A stretch of 64,000 nt of DNA from Pseudooceanicola aestuarii. GTDB taxonomy: Bacteria; Pseudomonadota; Alphaproteobacteria; Rhodobacterales; Rhodobacteraceae. Below are positions 8,348 through 16,333 of this stretch, one piece after another. Each line of letters starts with the position of its first letter. Position 1 is the first letter of the stretch. The translations under genes were made by a program, and so were the position numbers. The notes under the pieces are model-generated. The model did no database searches. It was not told where the DNA came from and worked only from the letters and a program-made list of their open reading frames with translations. The stretch is from positions 310,001 to 374,000 of the forward strand of contig NZ_JAAFZC010000001.1 in assembly GCF_010614805.1 (NCBI RefSeq). Direction: 5' to 3'.

Positions 8348-9826
8348 GTGGAGTTACATCCTTCCACTCACCCCCCACTCCCACCCACCACGGAAGATCT
8401 GCGGTTGGATTGGCTCCGTCTCTTGCGCTCTCGTCGGGTCGGGGTGCAGACCTTCTACCGGCTTCTTCGTGAGTATGGCACGGCGCGCGATGCCTTGGCG
8501 GCCCTGCCCGGCGTCGCCGAACGGGCGGGCGTATCGGGATACGTGGCCTGCCCTCCCGGCGTGGCCCATGCCGAACTGCGCGCGGCGCAGAAGGTCGGTG
8601 CCCGAATGATCTGCCTGGGCGGATCGGACTACCCGGCCGCGCTGACGGAAATCGACGACCCGCCGCCGATCCTGTGGGCCATTGGCGATCCTGCGCTGCT
8701 GACCCGGACCTGCATCGCGGTGGTGGGCGCGCGCAACGCCTCCTCCCTCGGGACGCGCATGGCGCGGGATCTGTCGGGTGACCTTTCGGGGCGCGGCTAC
8801 GTGATCGTGTCGGGGCTGGCACGCGGCGTGGACACCGCCGCCCACCTGGCCGCCCTGCCAGGCGGGACCGTGGCGATCATGGCCGGGGGCGTGGACCGCG
8901 TCTACCCCGCGGAGAATGCGCAGCTGTTCCACGATATCGGCGCCACGGGCCTGCGCCTGTCCGAACAGCCGATGGGGCTGTCGCCGATGGCCCGGCATTT
9001 CCCGCGGCGCAATCGCCTGATCTCCGGCCTGTCCCAGGCCGTCCTGGTGGTGGAGGCGGCAGCAAAATCCGGCAGCCTGATCACTGCGCGCCTGGCCCTT
9101 GACCAGGGGCGGGAAGTCCTGGCCGTCCCCGGTCATCCTTTCGACGCGCGCGCGGGGGGCTGCAACATGCTGATCCGCGACGGCGCCCCCCTGATCCGGA
9201 ACGCACAGGACGTGGCAGAGGCGCTGCCGACCTTCGCCCCGGACGCCATGCATATACCGGCACATCCGCCGGCACGGATCCCGACGGCCCCGGACGACAC
9301 CGCCACCGCGGCTCTGCCCGACGACCGCACACACCCGACGCCCCCAGCGGCGGAGGCCACGGCGGCGGAGGCCACGGCGCTTGGCCCGCGCTCCGGACAC
9401 CGGTCCGGCCGCCAATTGCCCCACCCCGCCCAACAACCACCGCCCGATAGCCGGCGCGGCGCGGGGGGACGACGCCCCGCCGGCGGCCAGGCGGACCTGC
9501 CGCTGGCCGCCTCTGCTCACCCCGATCGTCCGCGCCGCCCGCCCGCACGACCCGCCACCCGACTTGCGCCGCACGCGGCCGCTCCCTCTGTCCCGCCGGA
9601 CGATGGCCCCACGTCGGAGGTGACGGCCCTCCAGGGGCGCATCCTGCGATGCCTGGGCCCGTCTCCACTGGCGGAGGATCAGCTGATCCGGGATCTCTCC
9701 CTTCCCGCACGGGCGGTGACACCGGCGATCACGGACATGGAATTGGCCGGGTTGCTGCGCCGTGAGCCGGGCGGATTGGTGGTTCTGACCGCGCGGGCCG
9801 GCCTCGGGCCGCCGCCGTCGGCCTGA
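8348..9826 (+). CDS. dprA: DNA-processing protein DprA with expanded linker
   Basis: DprA binds single-stranded DNA and loads RecA during natural transformation. The 492-residue protein has an N-terminal SAM/helix-hairpin-like region, the Rossmann-like core (about residues 60-300) with VGARNAS, SGLARGVDTAAH and PRRNRLISGL motifs, and a C-terminal winged helix (about 422-492, with LGPSPLAEDQLIRDLSLPA). Between core and winged helix is a linker of about 110 residues rich in Pro, Ala and Arg, so the protein is roughly 100 residues longer than typical DprA. The start is a GTG with no ideal ribosome site, so the exact N-terminus is uncertain. Confidence 0.93.
   Translation: MELHPSTHPPLPPTTEDLRLDWLRLLRSRRVGVQTFYRLLREYGTARDALAALPGVAERAGVSGYVACPPGVAHAELRAAQKVGARMICLGGSDYPAALTEIDDPPPILWAIGDPALLTRTCIAVVGARNASSLGTRMARDLSGDLSGRGYVIVSGLARGVDTAAHLAALPGGTVAIMAGGVDRVYPAENAQLFHDIGATGLRLSEQPMGLSPMARHFPRRNRLISGLSQAVLVVEAAAKSGSLITARLALDQGREVLAVPGHPFDARAGGCNMLIRDGAPLIRNAQDVAEALPTFAPDAMHIPAHPPARIPTAPDDTATAALPDDRTHPTPPAAEATAAEATALGPRSGHRSGRQLPHPAQQPPPDSRRGAGGRRPAGGQADLPLAASAHPDRPRRPPARPATRLAPHAAAPSVPPDDGPTSEVTALQGRILRCLGPSPLAEDQLIRDLSLPARAVTPAITDMELAGLLRREPGGLVVLTARAGLGPPPSA
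9351..9380 (+). repeat. 15-base tandem duplication in the dprA linker
   Basis: Two adjacent 15-base units (CGGAGGCCACGGCGG and CGGAGGCCACGGCGC) differ only in the last base and encode the repeated peptide AEATAAEATA inside the dprA linker. A multiple of three keeps the reading frame. Confidence 0.85.
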
Positions 9827-10162
9827 CCGCATCGGGAGCGCCTTTCCGTCCCGGTGCAAGCCGCCTCTCGCCGATCCGCATCCCGCCGGATGCTCACACT
9901 ATATCATACGCCACGCGCACCGTCCCGCGCAGCGGCGTCACACCGGACCCCGCAATACCCGCCCCCACAGCCACGCTCCGGAAAAACACCCGCAAAACGC
10001 CCCACCGGCACAGCGTCTTTCGGTCGCGTTCCGGGCAAAACACCGCCGGTCCCCCCTTGCGCTGCTGGGGGAACCGCGCCATTGACATTGACTTGCCAGA
10101 CCCCACATGGTCCGCCGCCAAGGCGCCGATCCGAACATCCGGCGCATGTGAAAGGAGCCTAC
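9827..10162 (+). other. intergenic region dprA-topA
   Basis: No convincing gene is seen in these 336 bases; the frame is open but lacks family similarity until the topA start. A TTGACA hexamer at 10082-10087 is a plausible -35 box for topA, but no good -10 box lies at the right distance. AAAGGAG at 10151-10157 is the topA ribosome-binding site. Confidence 0.5.
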
Positions 10163-12838
10163 ATGCCCGTCGTCGTTGTCGAATCGCCAGCCAAGGCCAA
10201 GACGATCAACAAGTATCTCGGCCCGGATTACACCGTCCTGGCGTCCTATGGGCATGTGCGTGACCTTCCCCCCAAGGACGGTTCGGTCGACACCGACCAT
10301 GACTTCGAAATGAAGTGGGAGATCGCCACCGACAGCCGCAAGCACGTGAAGGCCATCGCCGATGCGCTGAAGGACGACAACGCCCTGATCCTGGCCACTG
10401 ACCCGGATCGCGAGGGGGAGGCGATTTCCTGGCACCTCGAGGAGGCGCTGCGCAACCGCAAGGCGATCAAGACCGACACCGCCGTCAGCCGCGTGGTCTT
10501 CAACGCCATCACCAAGGCCGCGGTGACCGAGGCGATGCAGAACCCGCGCGACGTGGATGCCCCGCTGGTGGAGGCCTACCTGGCCCGCCGCGCGCTGGAT
10601 TACCTGGTGGGGTTCAATCTGTCGCCGGTGCTGTGGCGCAAGCTGCCCGGCGCAAAATCCGCGGGCCGGGTGCAATCCGTCTGCCTGCGCCTGATCGTAG
10701 AGCGGGAGATGGAGGTGGAGGCCTTCCGCCCGCGCGAATACTGGACCGTCAAGGCCCTGCTGCGCAGCCCGCGCGGCCAGGATTACGAGGCGCGGCTTGT
10801 CACCCTGGCCGGTGACAAGCTGGACCGGTTCAGCATTGCGGATCAGACGCAGGCGGAGATGGCGGTGCAGGCCATCACGTCCCGCGATCTTTCGGTTCAA
10901 TCCGTGGAGGCCAAACCGGCCTCCCGCAATCCGTCGCCGCCCTTCATGACTTCCACACTGCAACAGGAGGCCAGCCGCAAGTTCTCCATGGGCGCGCGCC
11001 AGACGATGAGCGCGGCGCAGCGACTTTATGAGGCGGGGCACATCACCTACATGCGGACCGACGGCATCGACATGGCCCCCGAGGCGGTGGAAGCCGCGCG
11101 CTCCGCGATCGGTGATCGGTTCGGCGCCGAATATGTGCCGTCCGCGCCCCGGGTCTACAAGAACAAGGCCAAGAACGCGCAAGAGGCGCATGAATGCATC
11201 CGCCCCACCGACATGACCAAGGACGCCACCGCGCTGAAGATCACCGATGGCGATCAGCGCAAGCTGTATGACCTGATCTGGAAACGTACGCTTGCCTGCC
11301 AGATGGAGGGCGCGCGCCTGGAGCGCACCACCGTCGAGATCGGCAGCCAGGACGGACAGGTCGGCCTGCGCGCCACCGGCCAGGTCGTGCTGTTCGACGG
11401 CTTCCTGCGAATCTACGAGGAGGGCCGCGACGACGTGGCCGAGGATGACGACAAGCGACTGCCGCAGGTCCACCAGGGCGAAACGGCGGAAAAGCGCGAC
11501 GTCACGCCCGAACAGCATTTCACCCAGCCCCCCCCCCGCTATACCGAGGCGACGCTGGTCAAGCGTATGGAGGAACTGGGCATCGGCCGGCCCTCCACCT
11601 ATGCCTCCATCGTCACGACGATCCAGGATCGCGGCTATGTCCGCAAGGACAAGACCCGCCTGCTGCCCGAGGACAAGGGCCGGCTGGTGACGGCATTCCT
11701 GTCGAATTACTTTGCCCGCTACATCGAATATGATTTCACCGCCTCGCTGGAGGAGGAGCTGGACGATGTCAGCGCCGGGGAACGCGACTACAAGGACGTG
11801 CTGGGCCGGTTCTGGCGCGACTTCTCCGCCGCGATTGCCGAAACGGCGGAACTGCGGATCACCGAGGTTCTGGAGAAGATCAACGAGATCCTGGCGCCGC
11901 ATCTGTTTCCCCCGCGCGAAGACGGCAAGGATCCGCGCCTGTGCCCAAATTGCGAGGCCGGGCGTCTGTCGATGCGCACCGCGCGGTCGGGCGGGGCCTT
12001 CATCGGCTGTTCGAACTATCCCGAATGCCGCTATACCCGGCCCTTCGGCCCGCCCGATGCGGAGGCCGAGGCCAGTGCGATCCCCCCCGACGGCAAGTTG
12101 CTGGGCGAGGACGAGGGCGACGAGATCCGCGTGTTCAAGGGCCGGTTCGGCCCCTATGTGCAGCGCGGGCCGGTGACCGAAGAGAACAAGAAGCCGCCGC
12201 GCCAATCCGTCCCCAAGGATTGGGAAGCCGAGGAACTGACTCTGGAACAGGCCGTGCGTCTGCTGACCCTGCCGCGCCTGATCGGGCAGCATCCGGAGGA
12301 CGGAGTGAATGTCTGGGCCAATATCGGCCGCTACGGGCCCTATCTGAAACATGCCGAAAGCACCTCTGATCGGGGTGGGACCAATGCCAACCTCGAAGGG
12401 CTGGAAGAGGTCTGGATGGTCGGCATGAACCGCGCGGTGCAGCTGCTGGCCGAGAAGGTCGCCAGCCGGGGCGCGCGCGGTCGCGCCGCCACGCCGATCC
12501 GGGAGCTGGGCGAACATCCCGAGGCCGGCGGACCGGTCAATGTCTTTGACGGCAAATACGGACCTTACGTGAAGTGGGAGAAGATCAACGCCACGATCCC
12601 CGACACGATCGAGGTCGACGCCCTGACCATCGGCCAGGCGGTGGAACTGATCGCGGAACGTGCGGCCAAGGCCGGCAAGACGGTGAAGAAGAAGGCTGCA
12701 CCGAAAAAAGCCGCCGCCAAGAAGGCACCGGCCAAGAAGACCGCCGCGAAGAAGACCACGACCCCCGAGACCGCCACCAAGAAGGCACCGGCGAAGACGA
12801 CCGCGACCAGGAAAGCCCCGGCCGCGGACACGGAGTGA
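10163..12838 (+). CDS. topA: DNA topoisomerase I (type IA)
   Basis: This 891-residue enzyme relaxes negative supercoils by single-strand passage. It has the N-terminal Toprim domain (MPVVVVESPAKAKTI; DPDREGEAISWHL), the catalytic Tyr near residue 296 in ITYMRTDG, and one C4 zinc ribbon starting near residue 594 (CPNC...CSNYPEC). Further topoisomerase C-terminal repeats follow (GRFGPYVQRG, GRYGPYLKH, GKYGPYVKW). The last 50 or so residues are a Lys/Ala/Pro tail like histone H1. The start at 10163 follows AAAGGAG. A run of ten C within the gene (11528-11537) is a slippage-prone site. Confidence 0.97.
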   Translation: MPVVVVESPAKAKTINKYLGPDYTVLASYGHVRDLPPKDGSVDTDHDFEMKWEIATDSRKHVKAIADALKDDNALILATDPDREGEAISWHLEEALRNRKAIKTDTAVSRVVFNAITKAAVTEAMQNPRDVDAPLVEAYLARRALDYLVGFNLSPVLWRKLPGAKSAGRVQSVCLRLIVEREMEVEAFRPREYWTVKALLRSPRGQDYEARLVTLAGDKLDRFSIADQTQAEMAVQAITSRDLSVQSVEAKPASRNPSPPFMTSTLQQEASRKFSMGARQTMSAAQRLYEAGHITYMRTDGIDMAPEAVEAARSAIGDRFGAEYVPSAPRVYKNKAKNAQEAHECIRPTDMTKDATALKITDGDQRKLYDLIWKRTLACQMEGARLERTTVEIGSQDGQVGLRATGQVVLFDGFLRIYEEGRDDVAEDDDKRLPQVHQGETAEKRDVTPEQHFTQPPPRYTEATLVKRMEELGIGRPSTYASIVTTIQDRGYVRKDKTRLLPEDKGRLVTAFLSNYFARYIEYDFTASLEEELDDVSAGERDYKDVLGRFWRDFSAAIAETAELRITEVLEKINEILAPHLFPPREDGKDPRLCPNCEAGRLSMRTARSGGAFIGCSNYPECRYTRPFGPPDAEAEASAIPPDGKLLGEDEGDEIRVFKGRFGPYVQRGPVTEENKKPPRQSVPKDWEAEELTLEQAVRLLTLPRLIGQHPEDGVNVWANIGRYGPYLKHAESTSDRGGTNANLEGLEEVWMVGMNRAVQLLAEKVASRGARGRAATPIRELGEHPEAGGPVNVFDGKYGPYVKWEKINATIPDTIEVDALTIGQAVELIAERAAKAGKTVKKKAAPKKAAAKKAPAKKTAAKKTTTPETATKKAPAKTTATRKAPAADTE

Positions 12839-12911
12839 TCCTCCGCCCCGACGAGCGCACCGACCAGCGCACTGACGGGGCGCCGAGGCTCACCGCCACG
12901 ACAGGTCCCCT

Positions 12912-12930
12912 CCCCCGCTTGGGGCGGGGG
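12912..12930 (+). terminator. hairpin after topA
   Basis: CCCCCGC at 12912-12918 and GCGGGGG at 12924-12930 form a seven-base-pair GC stem with a five-base loop, 74 bases after the topA stop. No T-run follows, so it is a weak terminator candidate. Confidence 0.3.
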
Positions 12931-12987
12931 CACCCGTCACCAGGAATATTCCGCAGCGCGGCATTTCGTTGACTCTCCCTCCTCCCT

Positions 12988-13018
12988 TGGCCAGAACGTG
13001 ACCAGTCTGGCCAGGAGG
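12988..13018 (+). promoter_or_regulatory. inverted repeat TGGCCAGA-N10-TCTGGCCA overlapping the scoA ribosome site
   Basis: Perfect eight-base arms lie at 12988-12995 and 13006-13013. The right arm runs into AGGAGG (13013-13018), the strong ribosome-binding site of the CoA-transferase A subunit. A possible -35 box TTGACT is at 12969-12974, which would place the repeat over the -10 region and transcription start. It could be an operator or an RNA hairpin next to the ribosome site. Confidence 0.45.
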
Positions 13019-13023
13019 AAATC

Positions 13024-13727
13024 ATGAAAAAGATATATGGCTCTGCTGCGGAGGCGCTGGACGGCGTCCTGTCCGACGGCATGCTGATCGCTGCGGGCGG
13101 CTTCGGCCTGTGCGGCATACCCGAGCTGTTGATCGCCGCGATCCGGGACAGCGGGGTCAAGGATCTGACCGTCGCGTCCAACAATGCCGGCGTCGACGAT
13201 TTCGGCCTGGGCGTTCTGTTGCAGACCCGCCAGGTGAAAAAGATGATCAGCTCCTACGTGGGGGAGAATGCCGAATTCATGCGGCAATACCTCTCGGGAG
13301 AGCTGGAGCTGGAATTCAATCCGCAAGGCACGCTGGCCGAACGGATGCGGGCCGGCGGCGCAGGCATCCCCGGCTTCTATACCAAGACCGGCGTGGGCAC
13401 CCAGATCGCCGAGGGCAAGGAGCACAAGGAGTTCGACGGCGAAACCTACATCATGGAACGGGGCCTTTTCGCGGACCTGGCCATTGTGAAGGCGTGGAAA
13501 GCCGATGAAACCGGCAACCTGGTCTTCCGCAAGGCGGCGCGCAACTTCAACCCGCCCGCCGCCACCTGCGGCAAACTCTGCGTGGTGGAGGTCGAGGAAA
13601 TCGTGCCGACCGGCAGCTTGGACCCTGACCACATCCATCTGCCGGGCGTCTATGTGCACCGCCTGATCCAGGGGGATCACGAGAAACGGATCGAACAGCG
13701 CACCGTGCGCAAGCGGGAGGAAGCCTG

Positions 13728-13728
<1 letters not shown>
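13024..13728 (+). CDS. scoA: 3-oxoacid CoA-transferase subunit A
   Basis: This 234-residue subunit pairs with the next gene product to move CoA from succinyl-CoA to acetoacetate or another 3-oxoacid, for ketone body or butanoate use. The subunit A signature is [10 protein letters not shown] near residues 24-33, and [11 protein letters not shown] follows. AGGAGG six bases before the ATG gives a strong start. The stop overlaps the subunit B start by one base (TGATG), so the two are translationally coupled. The exact acceptor acid cannot be told from sequence. Confidence 0.93.
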
Positions 13729-14372
<644 letters not shown>

Positions 14373-14416
14373 CCCTACGGGTTGATCAGGTCGCAAGACC
14401 GCCGCACGGCCTGAAA

Positions 14417-14448
14417 GGTCCGCCCGTTTGCCGGTGCGGGCCTTTTTT
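14417..14448 (+). terminator. Rho-independent terminator of the CoA-transferase operon
   Basis: The arms GGTCCGC and CCG pair with CGG and GCGGGCC (one T bulge, one G-T pair) between 14417 and 14442, followed directly by six T (14443-14448). It lies 45 bases after the subunit B stop. Confidence 0.85.
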
Positions 14449-14462
14449 CTGCGCGAGAGGTG

Positions 14463-14483
14463 GGGCCAGGTCGATCCTGGCCC
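14463..14483 (-). terminator. hairpin downstream of the lytic transglycosylase gene
   Basis: GGGCCAGG (14463-14470) and CCTGGCCC (14476-14483) form a perfect eight-base-pair stem with a five-base loop, 43 bases past the stop of the minus-strand gene. No T-run follows immediately. Together with the plus-strand terminator it insulates two converging genes. Confidence 0.45.
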
Positions 14484-14526
14484 GGCGTCCCGGAAGCCGG
14501 TGCCCGGAGCCTGTCCGATGCGACGA

Positions 14527-15348
14527 TCAGGGCAGGTGAAAAACGCAGCCGTCCGAGATCAGGATCGGCGGCGTCATGCACAGCTTGCGCGCCGTGTCGA
14601 ACGCGGCGAGCACCTTGGGGACATAATCACGGGTTTCGGCGATATCCGGCACACCCTGGTGTTCGGCCACCCGCGTCTCCCCGGCGTTATAGGCGGCCAG
14701 CACCAGGATCGGATCGCCGCCATAGCGTTTCATCAACACGTCCAGAAACGAGATCCCGCCGCGAATGTTCTGTACCGGGTCCAGCGCATCGGTGACCGCG
14801 TGATCCGCCGCCGTCTGCGGCATCAACTGCATCAGCCCCTGCGCGCCCACCCGGCTGACCGCATCAGCCCGGCCGCCCGATTCCACCGCAATCACCGCCA
14901 GGACCAGCGCCGGGCTGACCGACGTGCCCACAGTGTTCTCCAGGATGGCGGGCGCATGGGCGCGGGCGATGGCCAGCAGCTCGTCCAACCGGGGCGATTG
15001 CACCGCCTGCCCCGCCGGGGCCGCCGCCAATCGCATCAGGGCAGGCTCCAGCCGTCCGGGACCGCTATCCGCGCTTGCGGGGGATACCGCGTCCCAAAAC
15101 CAGGAATAGCGTCCGCCGCTGCTTCCTGCCGACGAGAGGGCGGGAGAATCGCTGGTCGATTCTCCCTTTGGCGGCGGTGCGGGAGCGTCCTGGGGGGAAA
15201 TCTGCACGTTTATCCGCTTTTTCACGCCTGCCTTGGGGGGAGCGACTCGCTTGAACGTGAAATCCGGGAAGGGTTCGGGGGATTGTGCGGCGGCATTGCC
15301 CACCAGAATCGCGGCCCAAAGGCCCACAGACGCGAAAATCAGCTTCAT
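14527..15348 (-). CDS. periplasmic lytic transglycosylase (SLT domain)
   Basis: A 273-residue exported protein with a Sec signal (MKLIFASVGLWAAILVGNAAA), a low-complexity Pro/Ser-rich stretch to about residue 110, and a C-terminal soluble lytic transglycosylase domain. The catalytic Glu is in VESGGRADAVSR; GAQGLMQLMPQTA and LAAYNAGETRV are the classic SLT motifs. It would cleave the MurNAc-GlcNAc bond of peptidoglycan. It is divergent from the Flp pilin genes, so a role in opening the wall for the pilus machine is possible but only inferred from position. Confidence 0.92.
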   Translation of the reverse strand: MKLIFASVGLWAAILVGNAAAQSPEPFPDFTFKRVAPPKAGVKKRINVQISPQDAPAPPPKGESTSDSPALSSAGSSGGRYSWFWDAVSPASADSGPGRLEPALMRLAAAPAGQAVQSPRLDELLAIARAHAPAILENTVGTSVSPALVLAVIAVESGGRADAVSRVGAQGLMQLMPQTAADHAVTDALDPVQNIRGGISFLDVLMKRYGGDPILVLAAYNAGETRVAEHQGVPDIAETRDYVPKVLAAFDTARKLCMTPPILISDGCVFHLP

Positions 15349-15720
15349 CTGCTCGATACCTTGCCGGTTTGACCGTTCTCATTGGCTTCATTCTTACCAC
15401 AATTCCCCGCAAGCGCGGCAGAATCCGAATGCTTTGATCCGCTTTTGGCCATGAATCCCCGCCAAAACAGTCCGCTACAGGCGATTTCAGCGCTTTTTCC
15501 ACTTTTTTCCCGCATTTTTTCAGATGCTTGCCCTCTCTTTCGGGCCGAAAGCGGGGACTCACAAATTTCGTACGAATCGCGCCAAATTCATGCCCCAATC
15601 CAACGGCTATATGTCCATGTACCGCGAAGGTGGTGGCCCAAAGTTAGAGAGAGCAGGGCGACCAGAGACCAGACCGGCGCGAATGAAAAATCAATCATCT
15701 GATCCTTTGGAGGGACCACC
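15349..15720 (+). promoter_or_regulatory. long leader between the transglycosylase and the first Flp pilin
   Basis: These 372 bases hold no recognisable gene and are visibly richer in A and T than the surroundings. Two symmetric elements stand out: TTTTGGC-N11-GCCAAAA (15443-15467) and the perfect palindrome TTCGTACGAA (15567-15576). The pilin ribosome site GGAGGG lies just before 15721. No clear sigma-70 or sigma-54 promoter could be assigned. The length suggests a regulated promoter and a long 5' leader for an abundant pilin mRNA. Confidence 0.5.
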
Positions 15721-15912
15721 ATGCTTAACTTCATCAAAAACTTCCGCAACGACGAAGACGGCGCAGTTACGGTTGACTGGGTCGTGCTGACCGCAGCCGT
15801 CATCGCCCTGGGCGGCGCAGCCTACACCGCCATCGAAGGCGGCGCTACGGAGATGACCGGCAATATCAAAGACCACATGAGCACCGCATCCATCGGCGGC
15901 TCCAACAACTGA
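15721..15912 (+). CDS. Flp/Fap type IVb pilin, major pilin candidate
   Basis: This 63-residue prepilin is the likely structural subunit of the Tad pilus. A short basic/acidic leader (MLNFIKNFRNDEDG) ends in Gly14, where CpaA would cut, and the hydrophobic assembly helix AVTVDWVVLTAAVIALGGAA follows. The canonical Flp motif has Glu and Tyr at mature positions 5 and 6; here they are Asp19 and Trp20. Strong ribosome site (GGAGGG) and first place in the tad locus support the major role. A 14-base-pair hairpin follows the gene. Confidence 0.9.
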   Translation: MLNFIKNFRNDEDGAVTVDWVVLTAAVIALGGAAYTAIEGGATEMTGNIKDHMSTASIGGSNN

Positions 15913-15969
15913 GTGTTGGAGGGTCCCCGGCAACTTGCATAAGTCGACCTGGGTGACCCCAAGTGGTTC

Positions 15970-16000
15970 GAGGCCGCGTCCGTCCCACGGGCGCGGCCTC
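15970..16000 (+). terminator. 14-base-pair hairpin between the two pilin genes
   Basis: GAGGCCGCGTCCGT (15970-15983) pairs with ACGGGCGCGGCCTC (15987-16000), including one G-T pair, with a CCC loop. No T-run follows, so it more likely blocks 3' decay of the first pilin mRNA or partly terminates, which would give more major pilin than downstream machinery. Confidence 0.55.
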
Positions 16001-16055
16001 TGCGCTCTGTCCATCGGGGTCCGTGCGCTCGCAACCGCCAGTAGCGAGAGGTTTC

Positions 16056-16232
16056 ATGAAGGAACGACTCAAACTATTTTTCCGGCGTGAAAACGGCGCT
16101 GTCACTGTCGATTGGGTGGTCTTGTGCGCCCTGATGATCACCTTGGCGACCATTGTCGTAGCCTCGATGACCGACGCGACGACGACCCTGACCGACCGGA
16201 TCACCGCTTTCCTGGATGGCTACCAGTTCTGA
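16056..16232 (+). CDS. second Flp-type prepilin
   Basis: A 58-residue prepilin-like protein with the same architecture as the first pilin: a 14-residue basic leader (MKERLKLFFRRENG), cleavage after Gly14, then AVTVDWVVLCALMITLATIV. It shares the GAVTVDWVVL block exactly but differs elsewhere and has a Cys in the helix. The start at 16056 is preceded by GAGAGG. It could be a minor or alternative pilin. It lies between the major pilin and cpaB. Confidence 0.85.
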   Translation: MKERLKLFFRRENGAVTVDWVVLCALMITLATIVVASMTDATTTLTDRITAFLDGYQF

Positions 16233-16333
16233 TCGCCCACCAGCGAGAGCTGCGCCTGACCAGCGACAGATATTCCCTGCTCCGGGCTGTTCCGGGCCGG
16301 GGTGGAAACCGTAATGCTTAAAAGGTGACCGAT

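Noticed and set aside
8280..8822. Minus-strand frame upstream of and inside dprA
   Set aside because: Arg/Pro-rich sequence antisense to the DprA core, no start signal or homology.
10082..10110. topA promoter with TTGACA
   Set aside because: The hexamer is good but nothing resembling TATAAT lies 16-18 bases downstream, so it is mentioned only in the gap entry.
9938..12517. An 859-residue minus-strand frame opposite topA
   Set aside because: Complete overlap with an unmistakable topoisomerase; composition typical of a shadow frame.
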